From JACPRB01 sp964468745 (GTDB taxonomy: Bacteria > Planctomycetota > MHYJ01 > JACPRB01): a stretch of 9,553 bases of DNA. The DNA lies in NCBI GenBank assembly GCA_964468745.1, contig CAYXVY010000233.1:1-9553 (forward strand), written 5' to 3'. The notes beneath the pieces are model-generated. The model did not search any database. It was not told the DNA's origin and saw nothing but the letters and a program-made list of their open reading frames with translations. Each line of letters opens with the position of its first letter. Within the stretch, counting starts at the first letter, position 1. Position numbers and translations under genes: made by a program. This document shows positions 1 to 6,237 of this stretch, piece by piece.

Positions 1-1
1 C

Positions 2-655
2 CCGCCCGAGCCGCCGCGCCCGCTCGTGCCGCGCACGCCCCCGCCGCCGCGCCCGCAGATGTACCTGACCGTCAACGGCACCGACGTGCCGCGCGTTCCG
101 GCCGGATGGCCCATGGTCATCGAACTGACGGTCCACGCCCCCGCGGAAGCTCCCTTGGGAAACTGGGGCGACCTCGTGAAGGTCGAGTTTCCGGAAGGCT
201 GGAATCCAAAGCCCGTCGCGCAGGCCGCCGACTCCGGACGCCTCGCGTGGACGGTCTCGCCGGAGGAATCGGCGGCGCGACCGCCCGGCGTTGTCGAGGT
301 GCGGGCGACGCTGGTGTCGGACGGCCCCGCCTGGAAGGGGCGGCTTCGAAGCCATGCGCGCGTCACGCTCGTTGCCTCGGCGTCACGGATCTCGTTCGAG
401 GGCGTGTCCGCCACCGTGCGATACCTCGTCGCGGTGAAGGACGCCGAAGGCGCGCTCAAGCTGCTGGACGAGATGCTGAAGCGACAGGTGGCCCATCCCC
501 TGTTCCTGACGATGCGCGCCGACGTGCTGCTCGAGATGGGCCGCAAGGAAGAGGCGCTCCAGGCGGTGGACGCGGCGATCGAGTCCGCGATCAAGTACCA
601 GATGTCGACCGCGGGGCTCGTCGCGCGGCGGCGGCTGATCCGGGAGTCGAAGTAG
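2..655 (+). CDS. C-terminal part of a protein with proline-rich linker and TPR-like tail (5' truncated by window)
   Basis: The reading frame is open from the first complete codon to the TAG at 653-655, so the real start most likely lies left of the window. GTG at 26 and ATG at 59 are in frame but fall in or just after a proline-rich stretch (roughly the first 20 codons) that looks like a linker, not a natural N-terminus. The middle (about 60-390) has alternating hydrophobic residues, consistent with a beta-rich domain. The last ~70 residues are helical; a segment reading RADVLLEMGRKEEALQAVDA has the spacing of a tetratricopeptide (TPR) helix pair, preceded by a similar partial unit (DAEGALKLLDEMLKRQ). 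TPRs usually mediate protein-protein contacts. I do not recognise the family and assign no function. The next feature on this strand is a recombinase remnant 35 bp downstream. Confidence 0.75.
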   Translation, partial: PPEPPRPLVPRTPPPPRPQMYLTVNGTDVPRVPAGWPMVIELTVHAPAEAPLGNWGDLVKVEFPEGWNPKPVAQAADSGRLAWTVSPEESAARPPGVVEVRATLVSDGPAWKGRLRSHARVTLVASASRISFEGVSATVRYLVAVKDAEGALKLLDEMLKRQVAHPLFLTMRADVLLEMGRKEEALQAVDAAIESAIKYQMSTAGLVARRRLIRESK

Positions 656-690
656 GCGCTCCCGCGCTGTGCCGCACCCCCGCCCCCGGG

Positions 691-786
691 ATGATCCGGA
701 ACCGCGCCAATCCCGCGCACGTGAAGGACCTCCTCGGGCGCGAGGACTTCGGGAGCCTGCAGGATTATGTGCGGCTCGAGATCACC
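691..786 (+). pseudogene. Tyrosine recombinase/integrase remnant (C-terminal tail only)
   Basis: The 32 codons from 691 read like the end of a phage-type or Xer-type tyrosine recombinase: ANPAHVKDLLGREDFGSLQ followed by DYVRLEIT. The Tyr codon at 766-768 sits where the nucleophilic Tyr of this family lies, about ten residues after the LLGH motif. Here that motif reads LLGR, so the conserved His is replaced by Arg. The rest of the catalytic domain (first Arg, Lys, and the HxxR box) is absent upstream, where the TPR-like gene ends at 655. After residue 32 the family likeness stops, although the frame stays open to 1182 because of the high GC content. I infer a non-functional remnant of an integrated element. 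The match is by family memory; a profile search with the tyrosine recombinase family would confirm it. Confidence 0.7.
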
Positions 787-919
787 AGGACGAGGGTGAG
801 CAGGAGGACGCGTCGCATGATACGGAACATCACACGAGACGCCCCCTTCGCCGTTCCACGTGGACGCAACCTGTTGCGGGCCACGGGGGACAAAGCGGTG
901 ATTTGGATGCGCGTCGGGG

Positions 920-1249
920 TCACTTCCCGCGGCGCCGCCACCAGAGAAGAAGCCCGAGCGCGATTCCCGGGACGAGCGCGATCGCCGCGCGCAGCGGCAG
1001 GTTCTGAAAGCGGTCGGGGAACGCGATCACCAGCGGCGCGAGGACCAGGACGGTCGTCACCGCGATCCCGACGAAGACGCGAGCCGCGAAGAACATCCCC
1101 TTCATGCCCCACTCGAAAAGGCCCGCGCGACCGGTCCCGACGTCCGCGAAACACCAGTCGCAGAGGTACTCGAGCGTCATGAGGCCAGTGGTGGGGCTGC
1201 CATCGCGCGCGTTGGACCGGCCGCAGCGGACGCAGACGAATGCCCTCAC
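920..1249 (-). CDS. Small zinc-ribbon membrane protein, unknown function
   Basis: This minus-strand gene encodes 109 residues from GTG at 1249-1247. The N-terminus has two CxxC pairs (C6-x2-C9 and C30-x2-C33), the layout of a small zinc ribbon or rubredoxin-like knuckle. Two hydrophobic segments follow (about residues 52-77 and 87-105), and the protein ends in a basic WWRRRGK tail, suggesting two membrane spans. A longer TTG start at 1291 is possible. I prefer the GTG because the first Cys pair follows directly and a TACAAT -10-like box lies 7 nt upstream, which would fit a leaderless transcript. The gene points away from the broken kinase at 1316 and toward the recombinase remnant at 691-786. 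It may have arrived with the lost element or be a resident gene; the sequence does not say. Function is unknown. Confidence 0.7.
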   Translation of the reverse strand: MRAFVCVRCGRSNARDGSPTTGLMTLEYLCDWCFADVGTGRAGLFEWGMKGMFFAARVFVGIAVTTVLVLAPLVIAFPDRFQNLPLRAAIALVPGIALGLLLWWRRRGK

Positions 1250-1256
1250 GGGTGCG

Positions 1257-1262
1257 ATTGTA
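1257..1262 (-). promoter_or_regulatory. Candidate -10 box (TACAAT) for the zinc-ribbon gene
   Basis: On the minus strand, TACAAT lies 7 nt before the GTG at 1249, so transcription would begin at or next to the start codon. The -35 region is weak: GTCGTC at 17-bp spacing, or TTGGGC at 23-bp spacing. No Shine-Dalgarno sequence precedes the GTG, in line with leaderless expression. This is inference from motif spacing only. Confidence 0.35.
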
Positions 1263-1315
1263 CGAGGAACGCAGGCCCCGACGACGCCCAACAGCTTCGG
1301 GGGCGCAAGCTATGA

Positions 1316-2392
1316 GGCGGTCGACGGCTCTTAATCCACGGGCACCTCGACGCGGGGGTCCGCCTGGCGACGCGCGACGTCCGCACGATCGGCCGCGCCG
1401 TCTGCGACGCCCTCGAATTCGCCCACGCGCACGGAATTGTCCATCGCGACATCAAGCCGGAGAACATTCTCGTCCGTCGCAACCCGAAGGCACGCTCGCC
1501 GTACGACCCGCACCTCTTCGGCGGCGTGATGGTCTCCGACTTCGGGCTCGCGAAGATCGACGCCACCGCCGCGGGCCTCGCGACCCTGCGCGCGCGCGAT
1601 GCCTCGACGCAGGCGGGCGAGTTCGTCGGCAGCAAGCACTACGCGTCACCGGAGCAGATCAAGAACGCCAAGGCGGCCGACCGTCGATCCGACCTCTACT
1701 CGGTCGGCGTGCTCCTCTATGAGGCGGTGATGGGGCATCCGCCGTCGGGCGACTTCGTCGCGCCGTCCGAAAAGGCGCCGGTGCACGAGATGACCGACTA
1801 TCTGATCCGCCGCGCGCTGGCGCCGGAGCCGGGGCGGCGTTATCAGGACGCCGCCGAGCTGCGCAAGGGGCTCGACGTGCTCAACTGGGTCGCGTACGAG
1901 GACGCGCAGCCGGAGTCCGGGCTCTCAAAGGAGGAGTTCGACCGCGTGATCGCGCGCGAGAACGTGAAGCGCATGCGCGCGCAGGGGCACACGTTTGTGT
2001 GGCAGCCGCGGCTCAGCGTCGCGCTGGCGCACTATGCCGACGGCAAGCTCGATCTGTCGGCGCAGCGTCCCGACAGCGCGGACCGGATGGTGTGGGTCGC
2101 GATGGGCGAGGCGTTCCTGTGGGGGCTCTGCGCGTTGTACCAGCCGGGCGACGGCGCAAAGGTGCTGGGCGCGCTGGCGTGCATCGCCGCGTTCGTCGTC
2201 TTCGGCCTCGGCGCGCAGGCGCTGGACGAGATCCGGGCGTCGAAGGAGACGCGGATCACGTCGTCGGGGGCCGACCGCCCGCGTCCGCCGTTGACGGGCA
2301 ACGTCTGGGTCCTCGCGTGGATGGTCGCCGCCCTCGCGCAGCTCATCGTCGCCGCCGTCGTCGCGCGGTGGCTCTACCTCCACGCGATGTAA
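1316..2392 (+). pseudogene. Ser/Thr protein kinase lacking its N-lobe (probable pseudogene) with C-terminal membrane segments
   Basis: The frame is closed by TGA at 1313-1315 and runs open to TAA at 2390-2392. It opens in the middle of a eukaryotic-like kinase fold: helix E (CDALEFAHAHGIVH), catalytic loop HRDIKPEN (1442-1465), DFG (1538-1546), SPE in the activation segment (near 1647), and the SDLYSVGVLLYE helix F region. The Gly-rich loop, the VAIK lysine and the helix C Glu are all missing. The first ATG/GTG/TTG in frame is GTG at 1523, after the catalytic loop, so no active kinase can be made. About ten extra residues lie between the catalytic loop and DFG. After the kinase core come hydrophobic segments near 2095-2215 and 2305-2390, as in the kinase at 4035. 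The GHPPSGDF segment resembles GHLPVGDF of that kinase, so the two are probably related. No sigma gene precedes this copy. I infer decay after a deletion or rearrangement; an assembly join is the alternative. Confidence 0.75.
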
Positions 2393-2594
2393 CGGCAGCG
2401 GTGCTTGCAGTTCCACCCGCGCAGAGGAGGGTCGTGCGGTTCGTCGACTGCCTCGATCTCGAGCGCCAGGGCGACCGCCGGGATGCGATGCTGTTGCCTC
2501 GATGTCCTCCGCCGTCTACGATCCCCTCTCTCATTTTCCCGACCGTCACGGAGTTCGTGGCGTTTCACGCCCTGTCATCCAACTTGGAGGAAGC

Positions 2595-3092
2595 ATGCTG
2601 AACAGGACTCTTGGCGCGATCGCGCTGATCGCGGTGCTGGGTTCGGTCACGTTCTCTTTCGCGCAGGTGAAGACGCCTCCGCCGGACACGACCTCCGCGC
2701 CGGACGGGCTCGCCCCGAAGTTCATCGTGCTCGACGAGGGGACCGTGCCCGCCCAGACCAAGGACGGCTGGGCCGCCAAGGCCTGGACGATCGACGCCAC
2801 CGGCTACTCGGAGATCCGGATCGTGGCGAACGGGCAGGCGGCAGAGCGCGGCGCGAAGCTGGGGGCGGCGCCCAAGGGCGTGGTCCGTTACATTTTCCAG
2901 CGCAAAGCCGGAGTCGATTGGAGGAATGTCGCCAATTACAATCTCGAGCCGGCCGCGGCTCCGCTAAATCTCGCAATCGGTGGCGAGTGTCGCATCCCGT
3001 TGTTCGGACCGTACGCGAAGGTGTCCATCGCATACTCGGGCATCGAGACCAACGCGATGTCCATCGAAGCGACCGCGTACCTCATCCCGTAA
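2595..3092 (+). CDS. Secreted protein of unknown function (signal peptide)
   Basis: The 165-residue protein starts at the ATG at 2595, preceded by GGAGG at 2586-2590 with a 4-nt spacer. This is the clearest ribosome binding site in this part of the window, so the upstream ATG at 2502 is rejected. The N-terminus MLNRTLGAIALIAVLGSVTF is a classic Sec signal peptide, with likely cleavage after SFA (residue 23). A short Pro/Thr-rich stretch follows, then about 130 residues rich in alternating hydrophobic residues and aromatics (WTIDATGYSEIRIVANG, FGPYAKVSIAYSG), suggesting a beta-sandwich exported domain. There are no cysteines apart from one near the C-terminus (GGECRIPLFG). The last sense codons and the TAA can fold into a small TCCCG-TAA-CGGGA hairpin, too short to call a terminator. 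I do not recognise a family. It lies 220 bp before the sigma-kinase pair, with no sign of shared transcription. Confidence 0.75.
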   Translation: MLNRTLGAIALIAVLGSVTFSFAQVKTPPPDTTSAPDGLAPKFIVLDEGTVPAQTKDGWAAKAWTIDATGYSEIRIVANGQAAERGAKLGAAPKGVVRYIFQRKAGVDWRNVANYNLEPAAAPLNLAIGGECRIPLFGPYAKVSIAYSGIETNAMSIEATAYLIP

Positions 3093-3312
3093 CGGGAGTG
3101 CAACAGTCGCCACGAGCGCCAGGGAGAGACATCCTGGCAGCTCGGGTGCACCGTTCGTCCATGCCCGGCCGGGCGTGAACGCACCAGGATCGCCGCTGTT
3201 CGCGAGAGGCTCGCATGAGCCGGTGTTTTCGACAACCTCTCCGAGATTTCATCGCACGAGCGCGTGAGCACGCGGATTGGCGCATTGCGCGCCTGCCTGC
3301 TACGCTGACCTC
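3093..3312 (+). other. Gene-free spacer between secreted protein and sigma factor
   Basis: No coding region is supported in these 220 bp. There is a CCAGG/CCTGG short hairpin near 3119-3137 and a perfect 12-nt palindrome GCCCGGCCGGGC at 3163-3174. Neither is followed by a T-run, so neither is a convincing intrinsic terminator. The palindrome could be an operator or simply chance in GC-rich DNA. The right end holds the sigma-gene promoter candidate. Confidence 0.4.
3277..3306 (+). promoter_or_regulatory. Candidate promoter of the sigma-kinase operon (TTGGCG-18-TACGCT)
   Basis: TTGGCG at 3277-3282 and TACGCT at 3301-3306 are separated by 18 bp, a good fit to a housekeeping -35/-10 pair. The -10 ends only 6 nt before the GTG at 3313, so the transcript would be nearly or fully leaderless, which explains why no Shine-Dalgarno sequence precedes that codon. 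The longer TTG start at 3277 would lie inside this promoter and is therefore disfavoured. The assignment is by motif and spacing only. Confidence 0.4.
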
Positions 3313-4038
3313 GTGGTCGATGAGACCGCGATCGGCGGACCCGCGCGCGACTTTCCCGCGACGCGCTGGACGGTGATCCTGTCGTCGCGGCAGGGCGCCC
3401 CCGAACGTCGCATCGCCTTCGAGCAGCTGCTGGCGATCTACTGGAAGCCGCTCTACTTCTTCGTGCGGCGCAAGGGGCTCACGATCGAGGCGGCCAAGGA
3501 CGCGGTGCAAGGGTTCTTCGCGCAGCTCCTCGAGCGCGATTTTCTCGATCGACTCGACCCCGCGCGCGGACGCTTCCGCTCCTACCTGCGCACGGCGATC
3601 GATCACTGGCTCGCAAACGAGCGCGAAGCGGCGGCGGCGCAGAAGCGGGGTGGCGACGCGCGAACCGTGGCGCTAGATTGGGACGTGGCCGAGCGCGACT
3701 GCGCCTCGGCGCCGGCGGCCGCGGACGCGGCATACGACCGCGAATGGGCCCTCGGCGTGATGGAGCGCACGATCGCACGCCTTCGCCACGAATTCGAGGC
3801 CGGGATGAGGAAGGGATCGGTCGACGCCGCGCTTCGGCACTTCCAGGGGAACGCGCCCCCGTCGTACGCGGAGTCCGCCGCCGCGTGCGGCATGTCGGCC
3901 GCGCAGTTCAAGGCGTTCCTCCATCGCACGCGCGGACGCTTCCGCGACCTGCTGCGCGAGGAGGTCGCGCAGACGGTCGGGGATCCGCGAGAAGCCGACG
4001 CCGAGATCGAGTACCTCCTCAAGGCGCTTGCGTCATGA
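3313..4038 (+). CDS. ECF-type RNA polymerase sigma factor (kinase-associated type)
   Basis: The 241-residue protein has the two-domain plan of extracytoplasmic-function sigma factors. Region 2 is near residues 30-100 (FEQLLAIYWKPLYFFVRRKG, then AKDAVQGFFAQLLERDFLDR and GRFRSYLRTAIDHWLANE). Region 4 has a helix-turn-helix near residues 180-215 (YAESAAACGMSAAQFKAFLH). The early DFPATRWT segment and GFFAQLLER are hallmarks of a sigma subfamily common in Planctomycetota, Acidobacteriota and Verrucomicrobiota. It would bring RNA polymerase to a dedicated promoter set. GTG at 3313 is chosen because it gives a family-like N-terminus and sits just after a promoter candidate; TTG at 3277 is the alternative. 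Its TGA overlaps the ATG of the kinase at 4035 by 4 bp, implying coupled translation. No anti-sigma factor gene is nearby, so control by the kinase is the simplest reading, though inferred. Confidence 0.9.
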   Translation: MVDETAIGGPARDFPATRWTVILSSRQGAPERRIAFEQLLAIYWKPLYFFVRRKGLTIEAAKDAVQGFFAQLLERDFLDRLDPARGRFRSYLRTAIDHWLANEREAAAAQKRGGDARTVALDWDVAERDCASAPAAADAAYDREWALGVMERTIARLRHEFEAGMRKGSVDAALRHFQGNAPPSYAESAAACGMSAAQFKAFLHRTRGRFRDLLREEVAQTVGDPREADAEIEYLLKALAS

Positions 4039-5462
4039 CTGCTCAATGCACCGTGCACAAGCTGACCCTGCCGGAAGGTCGCGTGGGCGCATGTCCGCGA
4101 TGCCTGCTGCAGGGCGACCTCCCGACGGCGATCCTCGCCGGCCACATCGAGCTGGGCGAAGAGATCGGCCGCGGCGGGATGGGCGCCGTCTTCAAGGCGA
4201 AGGACCTCAAGCTCGGACGCACCGTCGCCGTGAAGCTCCTGCCGGCGGAACTCGCGTCGCAGGAATCGTTCAGCACGCGGTTCGACCGCGAGGCGCGCGC
4301 GCTCGCGATGCTCAACCACCCGAACATCGTCGCGGTGCATGCGACCGGCGTCGACGAGGGACAGAGCTACATCGTCATGGAGTACGTCGACGGGGAGTCC
4401 CTCGAGAAGCTCATGCCCATGTCGGTCGAGCGCGCCGTGCCGATCGGTCTTCAAATTTGCGACGCGCTGGCCTACGCGCACGCGCAAGGTGTCGTACATC
4501 GCGACGTCAAGCCGGCGAACATCCTGATCGACGCCGCGGGCCGCGTGAAGGTCACCGATTTCGGCATCGCGCGCATCGTGAATCCCGACGGGCACGGCTG
4601 GACGGCGACGCGCACCGACGAGTTGATAGGCACGCCGCACTACATGGCGCCGGAAGCACTGCGCGGCGCGACGCCCGATCCGCGGATGGACGTCTACTCG
4701 CTCGGCGTGCTGCTGTATGAGATGGTCACGGGCCATCTGCCGGTCGGCGATTTCGAGCCGCCGCCGTCCGCCCTGGAAGCCGTGATCTGCCGCGCGCTCT
4801 CGCCCGAGGCCGCGCGACGATACCAGTCGATCGACGAGATGCGTCGCGAGCTCCTCAACCCCGCGACGGGACTTCCGCCCGACGAGGAGCTGTGGATTAG
4901 GGCCGTCGCGATCCTCCAGTCGATCTCGACCGGCGTGGCGATTTACGCGTTCCTGCAGAGCGTGACGCCGAAGATCCAGTCGCGCGGCGAGATGCTGCCG
5001 CTGATCGTGATCAAGCCGGAAGAGCTGCCGAACGGACAGCTCCGCACGCTGGCACGCTTCGAGATCTGGTGGACGTTCGCGGCGCTGGCGACGTTCGCCG
5101 TCGCGATCACGGCGTACGGGTTTCTGCGACGCCACTGGCGGCAGGCGGGACTGGAGCGGCCGCAGCCCGAGACGCGCATCGTGGAGTCGAGGTTCGTCCT
5201 CACGATCGGACTGATCGCATGCGTCGTCTACGGCGTGCGGCTCCTGCTGGAGTGGCGTGGTCTGCGCGCGGCGGAATACATCCCGATCGCCGGCGCCGCC
5301 ATCGAGATCGCGGCCCTCTACTATCTATGGATCACGATCCTCAAGTGCTGGCGCGTGTCGCGTCCGCTGCGTCGCGAGCCGCTCCTCTGGATCGGATTCG
5401 CGATCGCGCTCCTGCCGCCGGTCGCGAATCTGGTCACCGACCTGATGAAGTGGAATCCTTAG
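4035..5462 (+). CDS. Membrane-anchored Ser/Thr protein kinase partnered with the ECF sigma factor
   Basis: The 475-residue kinase starts at the ATG at 4035, inside the sigma gene's stop (ATGA overlap). The N-terminus has a small Cys/His cluster (C5, H8, C20-x2-C23), as in many sigma-linked kinases of these phyla. The catalytic domain is complete: Gly loop GRGGMGAV (residues 45-52), VAVK lysine K67, helix C E86, HRDVKPAN (155-162), DFG (175-177), APE (205-207) and the DVYSLGVLLYE helix F region. The expected catalytic residues are all present, so it should be active. The C-terminal ~190 residues hold about five hydrophobic segments (near 290-308, 344-364, 387-406, 416-436 and 450-470) instead of PASTA or other recognisable sensor domains, placing the kinase at the inner membrane. 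It probably phosphorylates the sigma factor or a regulator of it; this is inference from gene coupling. The nearest known precedent is sigma-factor phosphorylation by a cognate kinase (EcfP-PknT of Vibrio). Confidence 0.92.
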   Translation: MTAQCTVHKLTLPEGRVGACPRCLLQGDLPTAILAGHIELGEEIGRGGMGAVFKAKDLKLGRTVAVKLLPAELASQESFSTRFDREARALAMLNHPNIVAVHATGVDEGQSYIVMEYVDGESLEKLMPMSVERAVPIGLQICDALAYAHAQGVVHRDVKPANILIDAAGRVKVTDFGIARIVNPDGHGWTATRTDELIGTPHYMAPEALRGATPDPRMDVYSLGVLLYEMVTGHLPVGDFEPPPSALEAVICRALSPEAARRYQSIDEMRRELLNPATGLPPDEELWIRAVAILQSISTGVAIYAFLQSVTPKIQSRGEMLPLIVIKPEELPNGQLRTLARFEIWWTFAALATFAVAITAYGFLRRHWRQAGLERPQPETRIVESRFVLTIGLIACVVYGVRLLLEWRGLRAAEYIPIAGAAIEIAALYYLWITILKCWRVSRPLRREPLLWIGFAIALLPPVANLVTDLMKWNP

Positions 5463-5478
5463 CCGGGGATTTCCGGCT
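5461..5478 (+). terminator. Weak hairpin at the kinase stop codon
   Basis: AGCCGG (5461-5466) and CCGGCT (5473-5478) form a 6-bp stem with a 6-nt loop, beginning within the TAG stop codon. No T-run follows, so it is a poor intrinsic terminator by standard criteria. It is the first secondary structure after the sigma-kinase operon and may limit read-through or protect the 3' end. Confidence 0.25.
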
Positions 5479-5621
5479 TAACGCAGAGGGCGCAGATTCG
5501 TTCGGAGTGAGGAGAGATTGCGGACCGATTCCGGACAGACGCGGAGTTCGCAGAGACCCCGCGGAGTCGCTCGGGGCGCGGAGAGATCCAGCATGTCCGC
5601 CGGCCCGCGCAGGGCGCGGTC

Positions 5622-5696
5622 GCGGTCGCGCAGACAGACTTTCCGAAACGCTCCTGTATCTGCCGAGCGTTTCGGAAAGTCTGTCTGCGTGACCGC
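5622..5696. repeat. Long near-perfect inverted repeat (32-bp stem, 11-nt loop)
   Basis: The left arm 5622-5653 and right arm 5665-5696 are reverse complements at 31 of 32 positions, the single mismatch being at 5629/5689. The loop is 5654-5664 (CTGTATCTGCC). The stem includes AGACTTTCCGAAACGCTC, less GC-rich than the surrounding sequence. As RNA this would be an exceptionally stable hairpin; as DNA it could extrude as a cruciform. It has no T-tail, and its length far exceeds a normal terminator. Possible roles are a palindromic mobile repeat, an RNase III-type processing site, or a protein-binding site. Confidence 0.8.
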
Positions 5697-5697
5697 C

Positions 5698-5718
5698 CGT
5701 GCGGGCCAAGCCCGCACG
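5698..5718 (+). other. GC-rich hairpin (9-bp stem, 3-nt loop)
   Basis: CGTGCGGGC (5698-5706) and GCCCGCACG (5710-5718) pair perfectly around a CAA loop, starting 1 nt after the long hairpin ends. The shape resembles a terminator stem, but no T-run follows on either strand. It may be part of the same structured element. Confidence 0.5.
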
Positions 5719-5827
5719 ACGGCGGACCTCTGCGCACCAGACGACTCTGCGGCACCTCCGCGCGCTCTGCGTTATTCGTGCAACTCGGAGCCCGCCTTCC
5801 GGTATCCGCCGGTGAAAGGAGAAGCCA

Positions 5828-6235
5828 ATGCGGGATTACACGCTGTGGAGCTACCTGGGATACCTCGGAGTCAGCGTCGCGCTCACGATCTGGGTGGGGC
5901 GCACGCTCTACAAGAACGGGCGCATCTTTCTCGTCGACGCGTTCCTCGGCAACGAGAAGCTCGCCGATTCCGTCAACCACCTGCTGCTCGTCGGGTGGTA
6001 CCTCGTCAACGTCGGCTACGTGAGCCTCGCGCTCAGGCTGTGGAACACCAAGCCGACGAACGAGCGCGAAGTGATCGAGTTCCTGTCCTTCAAGATCGGG
6101 CTCGTGCTGCTGGTCCTCGGCGCGATGCACTTCATGAACGTGATCGTGATCGCGAAGTGGCGCAAGCGCGCGATGCTCCGCGGCGCGCCTCCCCCGGTTC
6201 GTCCTGCGGGATACCTTGCGACGGAGCGTACCTAG
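5828..6235 (+). CDS. Three-TM membrane protein of unknown function, first gene of a redox/acyltransferase cassette
   Basis: The 135-residue protein starts at the ATG at 5828 with a strong AAGGAG (5816-5821) 6 nt upstream. Three hydrophobic segments are evident: about residues 6-24 (WSYLGYLGVSVALTIW), 49-70 (VNHLLLVGWYLVNVGYVSLA) and 88-109 (FKIGLVLLVLGAMHFMNVIV). Histidines H51 and H101 lie in or next to the second and third segments and could bind a metal or haem, but that is speculation. The loop between segments 1 and 2 has a conserved-looking NGRIFLVDAFLGNEKLADSV stretch. The C-terminal tail is basic and proline-rich. I recall similar small membrane proteins of unknown function next to DCC-family genes, but cannot name a family. 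The DCC gene begins 2 bp after its TAG, so the two are surely co-transcribed. Confidence 0.82.
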   Translation: MRDYTLWSYLGYLGVSVALTIWVGRTLYKNGRIFLVDAFLGNEKLADSVNHLLLVGWYLVNVGYVSLALRLWNTKPTNEREVIEFLSFKIGLVLLVLGAMHFMNVIVIAKWRKRAMLRGAPPPVRPAGYLATERT

Positions 6236-6237
6236 CC

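Larger units (their letters stand above)
5479..5774. repeat. Intergenic element flanked by inverted TAACGCAGAG-type repeats
   Basis: This fills most of the 365-bp gene-free stretch 5463-5827. TAACGCAGAG at 5479-5488 is inverted as CTCTGCGTTA at 5765-5774. Between them lie further degenerate GCAGAG/GCGGAG units, in plus orientation on the left (around 5541-5590) and minus orientation on the right (around 5728-5760). The core holds the long hairpin 5622-5696 and the hairpin 5698-5718. The right arm (5728-5774, read on the minus strand) matches 8699-8745 at 40 of 47 positions by hand alignment, including 20 identical bases in a row. It codes for nothing I can support: translations in both directions simply mirror the palindrome. 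It could be a non-autonomous mobile element, a structured RNA, or a cluster of a known type of dispersed short repeat. Confidence 0.55.

Noticed and set aside
106..1182. Plus-strand open frame of 358 codons
   Set aside because: Most of it is an Arg/Gly/Pro-rich shadow of the TPR-like gene and of the minus-strand zinc-ribbon gene. Only the piece 691-786 has real family likeness and is reported as a remnant.
1526..2392. Kinase starting at the ATG at 1526 as an intact gene
   Set aside because: Such a protein would start after the catalytic loop and lack every ATP-binding element. The clear kinase coding upstream of it shows the gene is truncated, not that it begins there.
3163..3174. GCCCGGCCGGGC palindrome as an operator
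   Set aside because: It is a single 12-nt GC-only palindrome in GC-rich DNA, over 100 bp from the sigma start. There is no second copy to support a regulator site.
3277..3312. TTG start for the sigma factor
   Set aside because: It has no ribosome site and overlaps the best -35/-10 pair. The added residues do not look like the family's N-terminus.
3603..5135. Long minus-strand open frame (510 codons)
   Set aside because: It lies antisense to the sigma factor and kinase, which have clear family motifs. Its translation is Arg/Asp/His-rich with no recognisable domain, as expected for a GC-rich shadow frame.
5622..5696. Simple intrinsic terminator
   Set aside because: The stem is 32 bp, much longer than usual, and no T-run follows on either strand.
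5479..5774. CRISPR array
   Set aside because: The GCAGAG-type units are irregular in length, spacing and orientation and there are no uniform repeats with unique spacers.
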